Shown here: piece after piece, positions 9,769-18,869 of the stretch
How positions within the stretch are numbered: the stretch's first letter is position 1
Layout: each line of letters begins with the position of its first letter
From: JAAYJM01 sp964498585
GTDB lineage: Bacteria > Bacteroidota > Ignavibacteria > Kapaibacteriales > UBA2268
Reading direction: 5' to 3'
Length of the DNA stretch: 55,017 bases
Assembly (NCBI GenBank): GCA_964498585.1
Contig: CAZCHH010000017.1
Coordinates: 1 to 55,017, forward strand
Translations under genes and position numbers: made by a program
The notes under the pieces: model-generated
Told to the model about the DNA's origin: nothing
Seen by the model: only the letters and a program-made list of their open reading frames with translations
The model's database searches: none

Positions 9769-10737
9769 ATGCAATTAACAAGAAAAGATTATATAGCACG
9801 TATCAATAGAGTTATAGATTTTATTGATGAGAATATTTGCCAGGAGCTAACATTTGAAAAACTAGCTGGAGTTGCAAATTTTTCACCTTATCATTTTCAT
9901 CGAATTTTCGGTGCTATTGTTGGTGAAACATTGTTTCATTTTATTCAAAGGAACAGGTTGCAACGCGCTGCATGGAGATTGATTGAAAAACCTAACAAAT
10001 CTATAACTGATATTGCTTATGATTATGGTTTTTCATCACCGTCAGCTTTTGCCCGAGCATTTAAAGAATTCTACGGTTGTTCTGCTTCTGAATACAGAGA
10101 AACTAAAAAAAATACCTATAGCAATTTAAGTATATTGAATAGCAAAAATCGAAAAGCAATTGAGGAAAATCACTTTTATTTTAGTAGTGTATTTGATAAC
10201 AAATTTCATAACACTATTTGGAGTTTAAAAATGAAAGACAACAAAATTCAAACCTCAGTTGAAGTGAAAGAACTTCCGGAGATGCATCTTGCTTATGTAA
10301 GAAATATTGGACCTTATAAAGGTAATCCAGAGCTATTTGGTATGTTAATTTCAAAAATTTGTAATTGGGCTGGTCCGAGAAATTTATTAAGATTTCCTGA
10401 AACAAAAATGCTTGCCGTTTATCACGATGATCCAAACATCACTGATGAAAGTAAATTAAGAATTAGCATAGGGATTACTGTTCCTCCTGATACTAAAGTT
10501 GATGGCGAAATTGGGAAAATGATTATTCCGAGTGGAAAATATGCCCAGGCATACTTTGAAATTGATGCCAATCAATACGAAGAAGCTTGGAATATGGTTT
10601 TTGGTGGCTGGCTACCTGAAAGCGGCTACGAAACTGATGGACGTCCTTGTTTTGAAATGTATTTAAACGACCCAAAAGAACATCCGCAACATAAGCATAT
10701 CCTTAATATCTGTGTTCCAGTAAAACCAATGGAATAG
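9769..10737 (+). CDS. AraC-family transcriptional regulator with GyrI-like domain
   Basis: This is a 322-residue two-domain regulator. Residues about 8-115 form an AraC/XylS DNA-binding domain with two helix-turn-helix motifs (LTFEKLAGVANFSPYHFHRI and ITDIAYDYGFSSPSAFARAF). Residues about 155-320 form a GyrI-like (SOUL/SBMC) small-molecule-binding domain, seen in VEVKELPEMHLAYVRNIGPY and the C-terminal FEMYLNDPKEHP region. The architecture is that of Rob/BmrR-like sensors that respond to toxic amphipathic compounds. The likely ligand is unknown. It stands alone between repeat-bearing intergenic regions, so autoregulation or remote targets are equally possible. Confidence 0.9.
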   Translation: MQLTRKDYIARINRVIDFIDENICQELTFEKLAGVANFSPYHFHRIFGAIVGETLFHFIQRNRLQRAAWRLIEKPNKSITDIAYDYGFSSPSAFARAFKEFYGCSASEYRETKKNTYSNLSILNSKNRKAIEENHFYFSSVFDNKFHNTIWSLKMKDNKIQTSVEVKELPEMHLAYVRNIGPYKGNPELFGMLISKICNWAGPRNLLRFPETKMLAVYHDDPNITDESKLRISIGITVPPDTKVDGEIGKMIIPSGKYAQAYFEIDANQYEEAWNMVFGGWLPESGYETDGRPCFEMYLNDPKEHPQHKHILNICVPVKPME

Positions 10738-11165
10738 TTTAGAATTTTTTTTCTTGTTTATAATTACAGCTTGTGTATTTCTGTGATTCAGAAATCCAAA
10801 ACCAAGTATGAGCTTTATTTAAAAATGAATGATAAGTTGTACTTATTTCATATCTATTTTAATAAAGTTCTTGCTTAATCAGGTGGTTACCAATAACATC
10901 TTTACGTTTGTCTGTCATTCCGAATCCCTGATAAAGCAACTGCTTTATTATCATTGAGATTAAATCTGTTTACACAGTCATTCTGAAGCGTTGTGAAGAA
11001 TCCAGAAAGTTTTTTTAACCACTACTCTCTGGATTCTTCACAACGCTTCAGAATGACCGACAAAAGTAAAGATGTCATTGGTAATTGTATAAAGTGAGGC
11101 ATTACTATTTATATAAAGTTCTTGCCTTATCAGAAGGTTCGAAATATCATTTCAGTTGAATTTAC
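10738..11165. repeat. Intergenic repeat cluster: inverted C, C, B, inverted C
   Basis: A module C copy in inverted orientation is at about 10848-10898, module C is at about 10915-10962, and a well-preserved 79-bp module B is at 10978-11056. The arms of module B are TCATTCTGAAGCGTTGTGAA and its near-exact complement ending AACGCTTCAGAATGA. A degenerate inverted C is at about 11107-11151. The B hairpin can form on either strand and lies between the convergent ends of the AraC-type gene and nadC, so it could also serve as a bidirectional terminator. Confidence 0.7.
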
Positions 11166-12023
11166 TTATTCAAATTCAATATGAATGTTAGCAGCAGGAG
11201 CGCTGTGGGTTAAAGCACCTACAGAAATAGCATCAATACCAGTGCTTAAATATGGCTCAATGTTCTTTAAATTTATTCCACCAGAGGATTCTATGAAGAT
11301 TTTCTTTTCAGTAGGGAAATTTCTGATAAAATAGACTGCTTCTTTCGTTTTTTCTGGAGTAAAATTATCTAACAAAATCCCGTCAATTTCAGAACGGAGT
11401 GCTTCTTCAATTTGCTCGAAATTATCTACTTCAACCTCAATAGGTAAATTATAATTTTTTGCTTTTACACTTTCAACTGCAAGAGTAATGCTGCCTGTCG
11501 CTGAAATGTGATTATCCTTAATTAAGATACCGGAAGTTAAATCCAATCTATGGTTTGTTCCACCGCCACAAATCACAGCATATTTTTCGAAGATGCGAAG
11601 TCCGGGAGTAGTTTTTCTTGTATCTAAAATTCTTATTCCACTGCTTTTTGCTAATTCAACATATTTACGTGTTTGAGTTGCAACTCCGCAAAGTCTTTGC
11701 AATAAATTAAGCAAAGGTCTTTCTACTCTTAAGAGATGATTTGCATCAGTTTCAATAACGGCAATAGTGGCTTTATTTTGAATAAAATCGCCGTCATCGC
11801 AATACATATTGATTTTTGCAGAATCGCTAAAAAAATATGGAATGACCTGCCTACCTGCAAAAACTATATTGTCTTCTGCTTCAATTACTCCTTTGCTTTT
11901 TCTTGGAACAGGGAAAATGGCATTAGCAGTAAAATCTCCATTTGGGGCATCTTCCAAAAGAAATTCATTAACTTTATTTTTAATATATTCTTCAGGTAAC
12001 GATTTAAGTTGCGGATATAACAT
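11166..12023 (-). CDS. nadC: Nicotinate-nucleotide pyrophosphorylase (carboxylating)
   Basis: This 285-residue quinolinate phosphoribosyltransferase makes nicotinate mononucleotide from quinolinate and PRPP, with loss of CO2. The N-terminal half carries LLEDAPNGDFTANAI and the helix LLNLLQRLCGVATQTRKYV. The active-site segment is ILDTRKTTPGLR followed by VICGGGTNHRLDLTSGILIKDNH, and the C-terminal barrel carries IFIESSGGINLKNIEPYLST with the terminal SVGALTHSAP. All are diagnostic. Its ATG overlaps the stop codon of nadA by one base, giving a nadA-nadC operon. No nadB is adjacent; an aspartate oxidase or dehydrogenase must be encoded elsewhere. Confidence 0.96.
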   Translation of the reverse strand: MLYPQLKSLPEEYIKNKVNEFLLEDAPNGDFTANAIFPVPRKSKGVIEAEDNIVFAGRQVIPYFFSDSAKINMYCDDGDFIQNKATIAVIETDANHLLRVERPLLNLLQRLCGVATQTRKYVELAKSSGIRILDTRKTTPGLRIFEKYAVICGGGTNHRLDLTSGILIKDNHISATGSITLAVESVKAKNYNLPIEVEVDNFEQIEEALRSEIDGILLDNFTPEKTKEAVYFIRNFPTEKKIFIESSGGINLKNIEPYLSTGIDAISVGALTHSAPAANIHIEFE

Positions 12024-12943
12024 TAGCTTAACTCCAACATTTTTTCTAATGGCTTAAGTGCTTTCAAACGTAAATCCTCGTCCATTTCTATACGAGGAGA
12101 CAAATTTTCGAGTGCTGATGCGATTTTTTCGAGTGTATTCAAACGCATATGCGGACATTCATTGCAACTGCAACCTTCTATGTTTGGGACTGGATAAAAA
12201 AGCTTTCCGCTGACCTGCTTTTTTAGTTCGTGAATGATTCCGGATTCTGTTGCTATAATAAATTCCTTTCCATCGGATTTCTTTGCAAAGTTGATGATTC
12301 CCGAAGTTGAACCAACGAAATCAGCATAATCAAGTATATTTGGTGGGCATTCAGGATGTGCTAAAATCAGTGCTTCAGAATGTTTTGCAATTAGTTTTTG
12401 TAGTTCAATTTCTGAAAACTCAATATGAACCTGACAAGCACCATCCCAAAGCACCATTTCCCTATTTGTTTTTTTTATCACAAAGTTACCAAGATACTTA
12501 TCGGGAGCAAAACAAATTTTTTTCCCTTTCGGAACTGAATTTACAATTTTTTCAGCATTGGAAGAGGTACATATTATATCCGAAAATGCTTTTACAGCTG
12601 CAGAACAATTTATATAGGAAATGACGGTATGCTCAGGATAATTTTTTAGCCATTCTTTAAACTTATCAGCAGGACAGCTATCAGCAAGTGAACAGCCAGC
12701 TTCCATATCAGGAATAATTACTATTTTGTTAGGATTTAAAATTTTTGCTGTTTCAGCCATAAAGTGGACACCACAAAAGAGAATTACATCTGCTGTGCTT
12801 TTCTTAGCTTGTTGAGCCAATGCAAGCGAATCGCCAAGAAAATCAGCAATATCCTGTATTTGAGCGTTTTGATAATAATGAGCAAGAATTACTGCATTAT
12901 GCTCTTTTCTTAACCTTTTTATTTTTTCAGTTATATTTTCCAT
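12023..12943 (-). CDS. nadA: Quinolinate synthase
   Basis: This 306-residue enzyme condenses iminoaspartate with dihydroxyacetone phosphate to quinolinate and needs one [4Fe-4S] cluster. The pseudo-threefold repeats typical of NadA are visible: AVILAHYYQNAQIQDIADF at about 17-35, VILFCGVHFMAETAKIL near 54-70 with the first cluster cysteine, and a second domain with CSLADSCPADKF. The third domain has the C-terminal cysteine group GCSCNECPHMRLNTLEKI. It is the first gene of the nadA-nadC operon, reading away from the divergent hydG. Confidence 0.96.
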   Translation of the reverse strand: MENITEKIKRLRKEHNAVILAHYYQNAQIQDIADFLGDSLALAQQAKKSTADVILFCGVHFMAETAKILNPNKIVIIPDMEAGCSLADSCPADKFKEWLKNYPEHTVISYINCSAAVKAFSDIICTSSNAEKIVNSVPKGKKICFAPDKYLGNFVIKKTNREMVLWDGACQVHIEFSEIELQKLIAKHSEALILAHPECPPNILDYADFVGSTSGIINFAKKSDGKEFIIATESGIIHELKKQVSGKLFYPVPNIEGCSCNECPHMRLNTLEKIASALENLSPRIEMDEDLRLKALKPLEKMLELS

Positions 12944-13065
12944 TTTAGAAATTTCTATATAAATTTATTAGAAGACTTTTTTTTCACATTAATATTGTAA
13001 AATATTTAGTAAATAAAATGTTGCATTAAACGTTTATACTATATTATTTAAAATTTGAGAACATA

Positions 13066-14469
13066 ATGAATAATATCAACATAATTGATGAAAATAAAAT
13101 ACACAGTATTTTAGAAAAAAAACAAAATCCTGATATACAAGAAGTTAAGGATGTTTTAAACAAAGCAAAAGAGTTAAAAGGATTAACACTTGAAGAAATT
13201 GCTACACTTTTGACAATTGAAAATCAAGACTTACTAGAAGAACTCTACGACACAGCGCTTTATGTGAAGCGTGAGATATATGGCAATCGTCTTGTACTTT
13301 TTGCGCCTCTATATGTATCAAATTACTGTTCAAATAATTGCCTTTATTGCGGCTTTCGTGCTGATAACAAAGAAATAGTTCGTCGCTCTTTATCTTTAGA
13401 TGAAATAAAAGAGGAAACTCTTGCTATTCTCGAACAGGGACATAAGCGTATTCTAATGCTTATGGGTGAAAACCACCAAAACTGTACTTTTGATTATTTT
13501 CTCGAAGCAATTGATGCCGTTTATAGCGTTAAAGACAGCAAAAACAGTTCAATACGCAGAATTAATATTGAAATTGCACCTTTGAAGGACGAGGAATTTC
13601 ATAAATTAAAAGATGTAAAAATTGGAACATATACAGTTTTTCAGGAAACCTACCACAGAGAAACCTATAAGAAAATGCACCCAAGCGGAAAGAAAGCCGA
13701 TTACGACTGGCGAATCGATACAATGGACAGAGCATTGGCTAATGGTATGCACGATGTCGGCATTGGCACTCTTTTCGGACTTTACGATTACAAATTTGAA
13801 GTGCTTGCTATGATTGAGCATGCAAAGCATCTTGACAAAAAATTCAATGTAGGTCCGCATACAATCTCAATTCCAAGAGTAAACCCGGCTAAAAATGCTC
13901 CTGCTTCTCTTGAAATTCCACATAAAGTAACTGATGAGCAGTTTAAAAAACTTGTAGCTGTTATTAGATGCGCAGTTCCTTATACCGGAATGATTCTTTC
14001 TACACGTGAGCCGATTTCACTTAGAACAAAACTTTTTGAACTGGGCGTTTCGCAAATTAGCGCTGGCTCCCGCACTAATCCCGGTGGCTATAAGCAGGCA
14101 TTTGCTATTGACCCGGACGATGAAGGGCAATTCCACCTTAATGACAGCCGTTCTTCTGGTGAAGTTATTAAAGATGTCTTGCAGCACGGCTTTATTCCAT
14201 CGTTCTGCACCGCTTGCTATCGTCTTGGCAGAGTCGGAGAAGACTTTATGGACCAGGCAAAACCCGGACTAATCAAACTTTTCTGCCATCCAAATGGACT
14301 TACTACTTTGAAAGAGTATTTGGTTGATTACGCTGATGAGGAAACTAAAATTATCGGTAACGAATTGATTGAAAGAGAATTAGCTAATATCCCAAATGAA
14401 AAAGTTCGCGAAAAAACGAAGGATTACTTAAAAAGAATAGAAGAAGGCGAAAGAGATTTATATTTTTAA
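13066..14469 (+). CDS. hydG: HydG, radical SAM tyrosine lyase for [FeFe]-hydrogenase maturation
   Basis: This 467-residue enzyme cleaves tyrosine to supply the CO and CN ligands for the hydrogenase H-cluster. The radical SAM motif CxxxCxxC is at Cys88, Cys92 and Cys95 (YVSNYCSNNCLYCGF). The auxiliary-cluster motif near the C-terminus is a CTAC followed 22 residues later by CHPNG, i.e. CX2CX22C. That motif is what separates HydG from the related thiamine enzyme ThiH. Length is typical. Neither hydE, hydF nor the hydrogenase itself is in the window, so the gene is separated from its partners. It reads convergently toward lon, with two hairpins between them. Confidence 0.93.
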   Translation: MNNINIIDENKIHSILEKKQNPDIQEVKDVLNKAKELKGLTLEEIATLLTIENQDLLEELYDTALYVKREIYGNRLVLFAPLYVSNYCSNNCLYCGFRADNKEIVRRSLSLDEIKEETLAILEQGHKRILMLMGENHQNCTFDYFLEAIDAVYSVKDSKNSSIRRINIEIAPLKDEEFHKLKDVKIGTYTVFQETYHRETYKKMHPSGKKADYDWRIDTMDRALANGMHDVGIGTLFGLYDYKFEVLAMIEHAKHLDKKFNVGPHTISIPRVNPAKNAPASLEIPHKVTDEQFKKLVAVIRCAVPYTGMILSTREPISLRTKLFELGVSQISAGSRTNPGGYKQAFAIDPDDEGQFHLNDSRSSGEVIKDVLQHGFIPSFCTACYRLGRVGEDFMDQAKPGLIKLFCHPNGLTTLKEYLVDYADEETKIIGNELIERELANIPNEKVREKTKDYLKRIEEGERDLYF

Positions 14470-14489
14470 AATACAACTTATTCTTATAT

Positions 14490-14562
14490 CAACCATCGGC
14501 TTAACCCGATGGTTGAATATATTCTCATCTCCTTCCAAAGTTTAACTTGGGAAGGAGTTTTT
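14490..14562 (+). terminator. Tandem hairpins between hydG and lon
   Basis: The first hairpin pairs CAACCATCGG (14490-14499) with CCGATGGTTG (14506-14515). The second pairs CTCCTTCCAAAG (from 14529) with CTTGGGAAGGAG (to 14557) and is followed by TTTTT, which makes it a good intrinsic terminator for hydG. Because lon converges from the other side, the hairpins may end both transcripts. Confidence 0.8.
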
Positions 14563-14573
14563 AAAAGTTAAAT

Positions 14574-17030
14574 CTATTGCTTAATTGCTATTTCTACTGC
14601 CTGACTAATGTGTGAAACCGGAATAATATTTAAGCCGGATTTGATTTCATCTTTAATATCTTCAATATCCCTTTCGTTTTCCTTTGGAATAATCACATCT
14701 TTAATGCCAGCACGCTTTGCTGCAAGGAGTTTTTCATTAAGTCCGCCAATAGCCAGAATATTTCCGCGCAATGTAATTTCGCCAGTCATAGCCACATCGC
14801 CACGAACAGCTCTGCCAGATGCTGCGGAAATAAGAGCAGTTGCCATAGTTATTCCAGCAGAAGGACCATCTTTTGGAATAGCTCCTTCTGGTATGTGAAT
14901 ATGAATTTCTTTTTTCCTGTAAAAATTATCCGGGACGTTAAGTGCTTTTGTGTTTGAACGAAGATAAGAAAGTGCAGCGTGAGCAGATTCTTTCATCACA
15001 TCGCCGAGTTTTCCAGTCAAAGTCAGTTTTTCGGGCCCGGGCATAATTGTTACTTCAATAGGAAGAGTTTCGCCTCCTACGCTTGTCCAAGCCAATCCAG
15101 TTGCAGCACCTACTTTATCGTCCAACTCATCTTTCTTTTGCTTGAATTTTGGTGCTTTTAAAAACTTTTCAATTAAATCTTCATCAATAACGTGTTTTTG
15201 CTTTTGAATAGATTTTTTAAATACTTCATCTTCAATCAATGCTCTTTTGAAATCTTGAGCAGGAGCATTTTTCTTGTCTTTTAATTTTAAGTAGTATTTT
15301 TCAACAATATCTTTTGCTAATTTCCTTAAAATAGAGGCAATTTCACGTTCAAGATTGCGGACACCAGCTTCACGAGTGTATTCACGAATGATTTTCAATA
15401 TAGCTTCGTTTTTGAAATCAACATTCATTTCGCTCAAACCAAATTCCTTATATAGCCGTGGAATTATATGCTGGCGTGCAATTTCCATTTTATCCATTTC
15501 CAAATAGCTGCTTAGCTCAATAATTTCCATACGGTCCTGCAGTGGCACTGGAATATCGTATTTCACATTTGCAGTCGTTATGAAAAGCACATTTGACAAA
15601 TCATAATCAACTTCAAGATAGTGGTCGTTGAATGCAACGTTTTGCTCGGGGTCAAGCACTTCGAGTAGTGCAGAAGATGGGTCTCCACGGAAATCCATAG
15701 ACATTTTATCAATTTCGTCAAGAAGAATAACAGGGTTAATTGTTCCGGCTTTTTTCATTGATTGAATGATTTTACCCGGTAAAGCACCGATATAAGTTCT
15801 GCGATGACCACGTATTTCAGCTTCGTCCCGAACACCACCAAGCGAAAAGCGGGCAAATTTCCTTCCCAATGCTCTTGCAATTGAACGTCCAAGCGATGTT
15901 TTACCAACTCCCGGAGGTCCCACAAAGCAAAGGATTTGACGCTTGAGTGTGCCAACCAGATTTAGCACTGCAATATATTCCAAAATGCGTTCCTTCGGCT
16001 TTTCCAAATCGTAGTGGTCTTCGTCTAAAATTGTTTTAACGTGTTCAATGTTCATATTGTCTTCAGTGCGTTCTTTCCATGGAAGAGAGGCAAGAAGCTC
16101 AAGGTAGTTGCGGTTTACAGAAAACTCCGGCGACATTGTAGGAGTTTTTTTCAAACGTTCAAATTCTTCTGTAACTTTTGGTTTTATATTTTCTGGCAAA
16201 TCCGCTTTATCAAGTTTTTCCTTTATTGCAAGAAGTTCGGGAATCAATTCTTCATCTTCGCCGAGTTCGTTTTGCAATGCACGAATTTGCTCCTGAATAT
16301 AGTATTTCCTTTGCGTCTTTTGAATATTGTCGTGAACTTTGCTGCTGATTTCGTTTTCGAGCTTCATTATTTCCAATTCTGAAGTAATAATAGTTGCAAG
16401 CTCAAAATACTGCTGCAAAAGTGTTTTCTTTTCAAGAATTTTCTGCTTAATTTCTATTTTTTGCTGGACATTTGCGGCAATGTAATAAAGTTTCCTTATT
16501 GGGTCTGTAATATTTTCAAAAGCGGATAAAATGTCGGGTGGCAATGTGTGATTTACTTTTATATAATCTACGAAAAGCTCTGTGCATTGCCTTATTACAG
16601 CAGAAAGCTCCTGACTGCTCTCTTGGGCTTCAAGGTTGATTACCTGAATTTCAGCTTCGAGTAATTCTTTATTTTTTGTGGATTTTTTTATTTTCGCCGG
16701 ATAAAGTCCTTCAACTAATATTTTAAGCAAATTATTTGGCAAACGAAGGATTTGGATAATTTTAGCTACAGTTCCGTAGCTGTATATATCTTTCATTTCC
16801 GGCTCTTCTATTGAGGAATCTTTTTGGGCAGCTACGAATATGAATTTATCCTGTTCCAATGCCTTTGCAACGGATTTCAGTGAAAAAGCACGCCCAATCA
16901 GCACTGGAAAAATCATATAGGGAAAGATAATCATATCGCGAAGAGGCAGTATTGTTAGCTTCTTTGGAACTGTAACTACTTGTTTTTCTAATTCTTTAAT
17001 TGTGGAAAAAATGTCGTTATTTTCACTCAT
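14574..17030 (-). CDS. lon: ATP-dependent protease Lon
   Basis: This is an 818-residue LonA-type protease for misfolded and regulatory proteins in the cytoplasm. The N-terminal substrate-binding domain covers about 20-215 (LTILPLRDMIIFPYMIFPVL), followed by a coiled helical linker. The AAA+ domain has Walker A GPPGVGKT at 371-378 and Walker B region NPVILLDEIDKMS. The C-terminal protease domain has catalytic Ser724 (KDGPSAGIT) and Lys767 (GGLNEKLLAAKRAG), the Ser-Lys dyad of the family. Length is normal. It is transcribed divergently from the photolyase gene, 80 bp apart. Confidence 0.97.
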   Translation of the reverse strand: MSENNDIFSTIKELEKQVVTVPKKLTILPLRDMIIFPYMIFPVLIGRAFSLKSVAKALEQDKFIFVAAQKDSSIEEPEMKDIYSYGTVAKIIQILRLPNNLLKILVEGLYPAKIKKSTKNKELLEAEIQVINLEAQESSQELSAVIRQCTELFVDYIKVNHTLPPDILSAFENITDPIRKLYYIAANVQQKIEIKQKILEKKTLLQQYFELATIITSELEIMKLENEISSKVHDNIQKTQRKYYIQEQIRALQNELGEDEELIPELLAIKEKLDKADLPENIKPKVTEEFERLKKTPTMSPEFSVNRNYLELLASLPWKERTEDNMNIEHVKTILDEDHYDLEKPKERILEYIAVLNLVGTLKRQILCFVGPPGVGKTSLGRSIARALGRKFARFSLGGVRDEAEIRGHRRTYIGALPGKIIQSMKKAGTINPVILLDEIDKMSMDFRGDPSSALLEVLDPEQNVAFNDHYLEVDYDLSNVLFITTANVKYDIPVPLQDRMEIIELSSYLEMDKMEIARQHIIPRLYKEFGLSEMNVDFKNEAILKIIREYTREAGVRNLEREIASILRKLAKDIVEKYYLKLKDKKNAPAQDFKRALIEDEVFKKSIQKQKHVIDEDLIEKFLKAPKFKQKKDELDDKVGAATGLAWTSVGGETLPIEVTIMPGPEKLTLTGKLGDVMKESAHAALSYLRSNTKALNVPDNFYRKKEIHIHIPEGAIPKDGPSAGITMATALISAASGRAVRGDVAMTGEITLRGNILAIGGLNEKLLAAKRAGIKDVIIPKENERDIEDIKDEIKSGLNIIPVSHISQAVEIAIKQ

Positions 17031-17110
17031 TTATTTATCCTTTTTATTTTCAAATAATTTGTTTAATTTAATTTTCAAAAAGACGTATTGAAAAATATTT
17101 TAGTTAAACA

Positions 17111-18436
17111 ATGCAAATTTACGGAAAAAATCTCAACTCTAAAAGAATTCATTTAAGGAATGACGGGGAAGTCCATTCTGCTCCTGTTATATATTTGATG
17201 AGCCGGGACCAACGGGCAAGCGACAACTGGGCTTTGCTTTATGCACAATCTTTGGCTCTTGAGCTGAAAGCCCCATTATTTGTCTGCTTTTATCTGGTTC
17301 CAAACTTTCTAGGTGCTGGCACGCGGCAATATTCATTTATGCTGCTTGGATTGAAGCAGGTTGCAAGCGATTTGCAGGCAAAAAATATTCCTTTCTTTTT
17401 TATTGACAGCAATAGAGGAGAAAGTATAAAAACGTTTGCTGAATCAATAAAAGCTGCTGCGATTTTAACGGACTTTGACCCACTAAAAATAAAAAGAGCG
17501 TGGATAAGCGACTTTATTCAAACTTCTCATTTGCCGGTATTTGAAGTTGATGCTCATAATATCGTTCCCTGCCGCATTGCTTCCAATAAGCAAGAGTGGG
17601 CTGCCTACACCTTTCGTCCAAAAATAAATAAATTGCTACCCCAGTTTTTAGATGATTTTTCTAAAGTTATAGAACACCCTTTCTATGACGAAAATCAAAT
17701 TTTGCTTTCTAAAATAAATAACAACGAGATTTTTGAAAAACATAAAAACATTCTTTTAGAAAATGAATATTTTAAAAGTGGCGAAGCAGAAGCAAGGAAT
17801 ATGCTTAATTTTTTTATTTCAAATAAATTAAATAAGTATGCACTGAACCGAAATAATACGCAGCTTGACGGGCTTTCAAATCTATCACCGTATCTGCATT
17901 TTGGACAGCTTTCTGCTCAAAGAGTTGCTCTCGAAGTGATGAAAGAAGATGCAGACGAGGATTCAAAAAACGCTTTTCTTGAAGAACTAATTGTTCGGCG
18001 TGAGCTTTCCGATAATTTCTGCTTTTATAATAAAAATTACGACAATTTCGATGGTTATCCCGATTGGGCAAAAAAAACGTTGAATGAGCATAGAAGCGAT
18101 AAAAGGGATTATATTTATAGCTTGGAAGAGTTTGAAGGAGGACTTACTCACGATAAAGTATGGAATTTCGCCCAAAAGCAAATGGTGAAAACTGGGAAAA
18201 TGCACAGCTATCTTCGTATGTATTGGGCAAAAAAGATTTTAGAATGGACAAACTCACCAGAAGAAGCAATAGAATTTGCGATTTTTTTGAATGACAAATA
18301 TTCTCTTGATGGACGCGACCCAAATGGTTATACGGGAATTGCCTGGAGCATTGGTGGAGTTCACGACAGGGCTTGGGGTGAAAGAGCTGTTTTTGGAAAA
18401 ATTCGTTATATGAACGGAAAGAAAATTAAAATTTGA
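17111..18436 (+). CDS. phrB: Class II deoxyribodipyrimidine photolyase
   Basis: This is a 441-residue FAD enzyme that uses light to split cyclobutane pyrimidine dimers. Class II features are clear: YLMSRDQRASDNWALLYAQS at about 29-48, GTRQYSFMLLGLKQVASDL at about 75-93, and the C-terminal FAD/DNA-binding segment ending GIAWSIGGVHDRAWGERAVF then GKIRYM. The N-terminal Rossmann-like antenna domain and C-terminal helical domain are both complete. The class II type occurs in scattered bacteria, archaea and eukaryotes, so this gene may have a history of lateral transfer (general knowledge of the family, not shown here). Confidence 0.93.
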   Translation: MQIYGKNLNSKRIHLRNDGEVHSAPVIYLMSRDQRASDNWALLYAQSLALELKAPLFVCFYLVPNFLGAGTRQYSFMLLGLKQVASDLQAKNIPFFFIDSNRGESIKTFAESIKAAAILTDFDPLKIKRAWISDFIQTSHLPVFEVDAHNIVPCRIASNKQEWAAYTFRPKINKLLPQFLDDFSKVIEHPFYDENQILLSKINNNEIFEKHKNILLENEYFKSGEAEARNMLNFFISNKLNKYALNRNNTQLDGLSNLSPYLHFGQLSAQRVALEVMKEDADEDSKNAFLEELIVRRELSDNFCFYNKNYDNFDGYPDWAKKTLNEHRSDKRDYIYSLEEFEGGLTHDKVWNFAQKQMVKTGKMHSYLRMYWAKKILEWTNSPEEAIEFAIFLNDKYSLDGRDPNGYTGIAWSIGGVHDRAWGERAVFGKIRYMNGKKIKI

Positions 18437-18869
18437 AAATTCAGTATAGCGTGGAGTCCATCTGACTTTTTCATCTTTGAGAATTAGATTATTGAAGGAT
18501 TAGAGCTAAGATGTGCTTTTTTATCAAGCAAGGAATCTCAAGTTTTGTGTTATCAAATATTTATGAGATTCTTCCTAATACTTCTGATGAACATAATTTA
18601 GTTTTAATCGCATAATTCTATATTTTGCTTAAAATTACAAAAAAGTTATTATAAAAAAGTCATTACCAATTATTTAAACAATAATTTCAAGTATCAAATT
18701 TAAATATCATAAAATTTATTAAATCTAATAAAACTTTTTTCTATATATTGCGTAATTAAAAAGGTTGATTTATAATCAAAAAAATGATATAATAGAATTT
18801 TAACACTAAATCAGCTGTTTTATCGTATAAATTCAATTATAATATTACATTATTTTAAATATTAAAAAA
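18437..18869. other. Intergenic region, one decayed module B
   Basis: This region of about 430 bp is very AT-rich. At about 18528-18600 a degenerate module B can be traced (GGAATCTCAAG... and ...GAGATTCTTCCTAATACTTC). The remainder is low-complexity leader for the TolC-like gene; no ORF or clear promoter was recognised. Confidence 0.4.

Noticed and set aside
10978..11056. Simple bidirectional terminator between the AraC-type gene and nadC
   Set aside because: It may terminate transcription, but the same 79-bp unit occurs at four other places, so it is primarily a repeat module.
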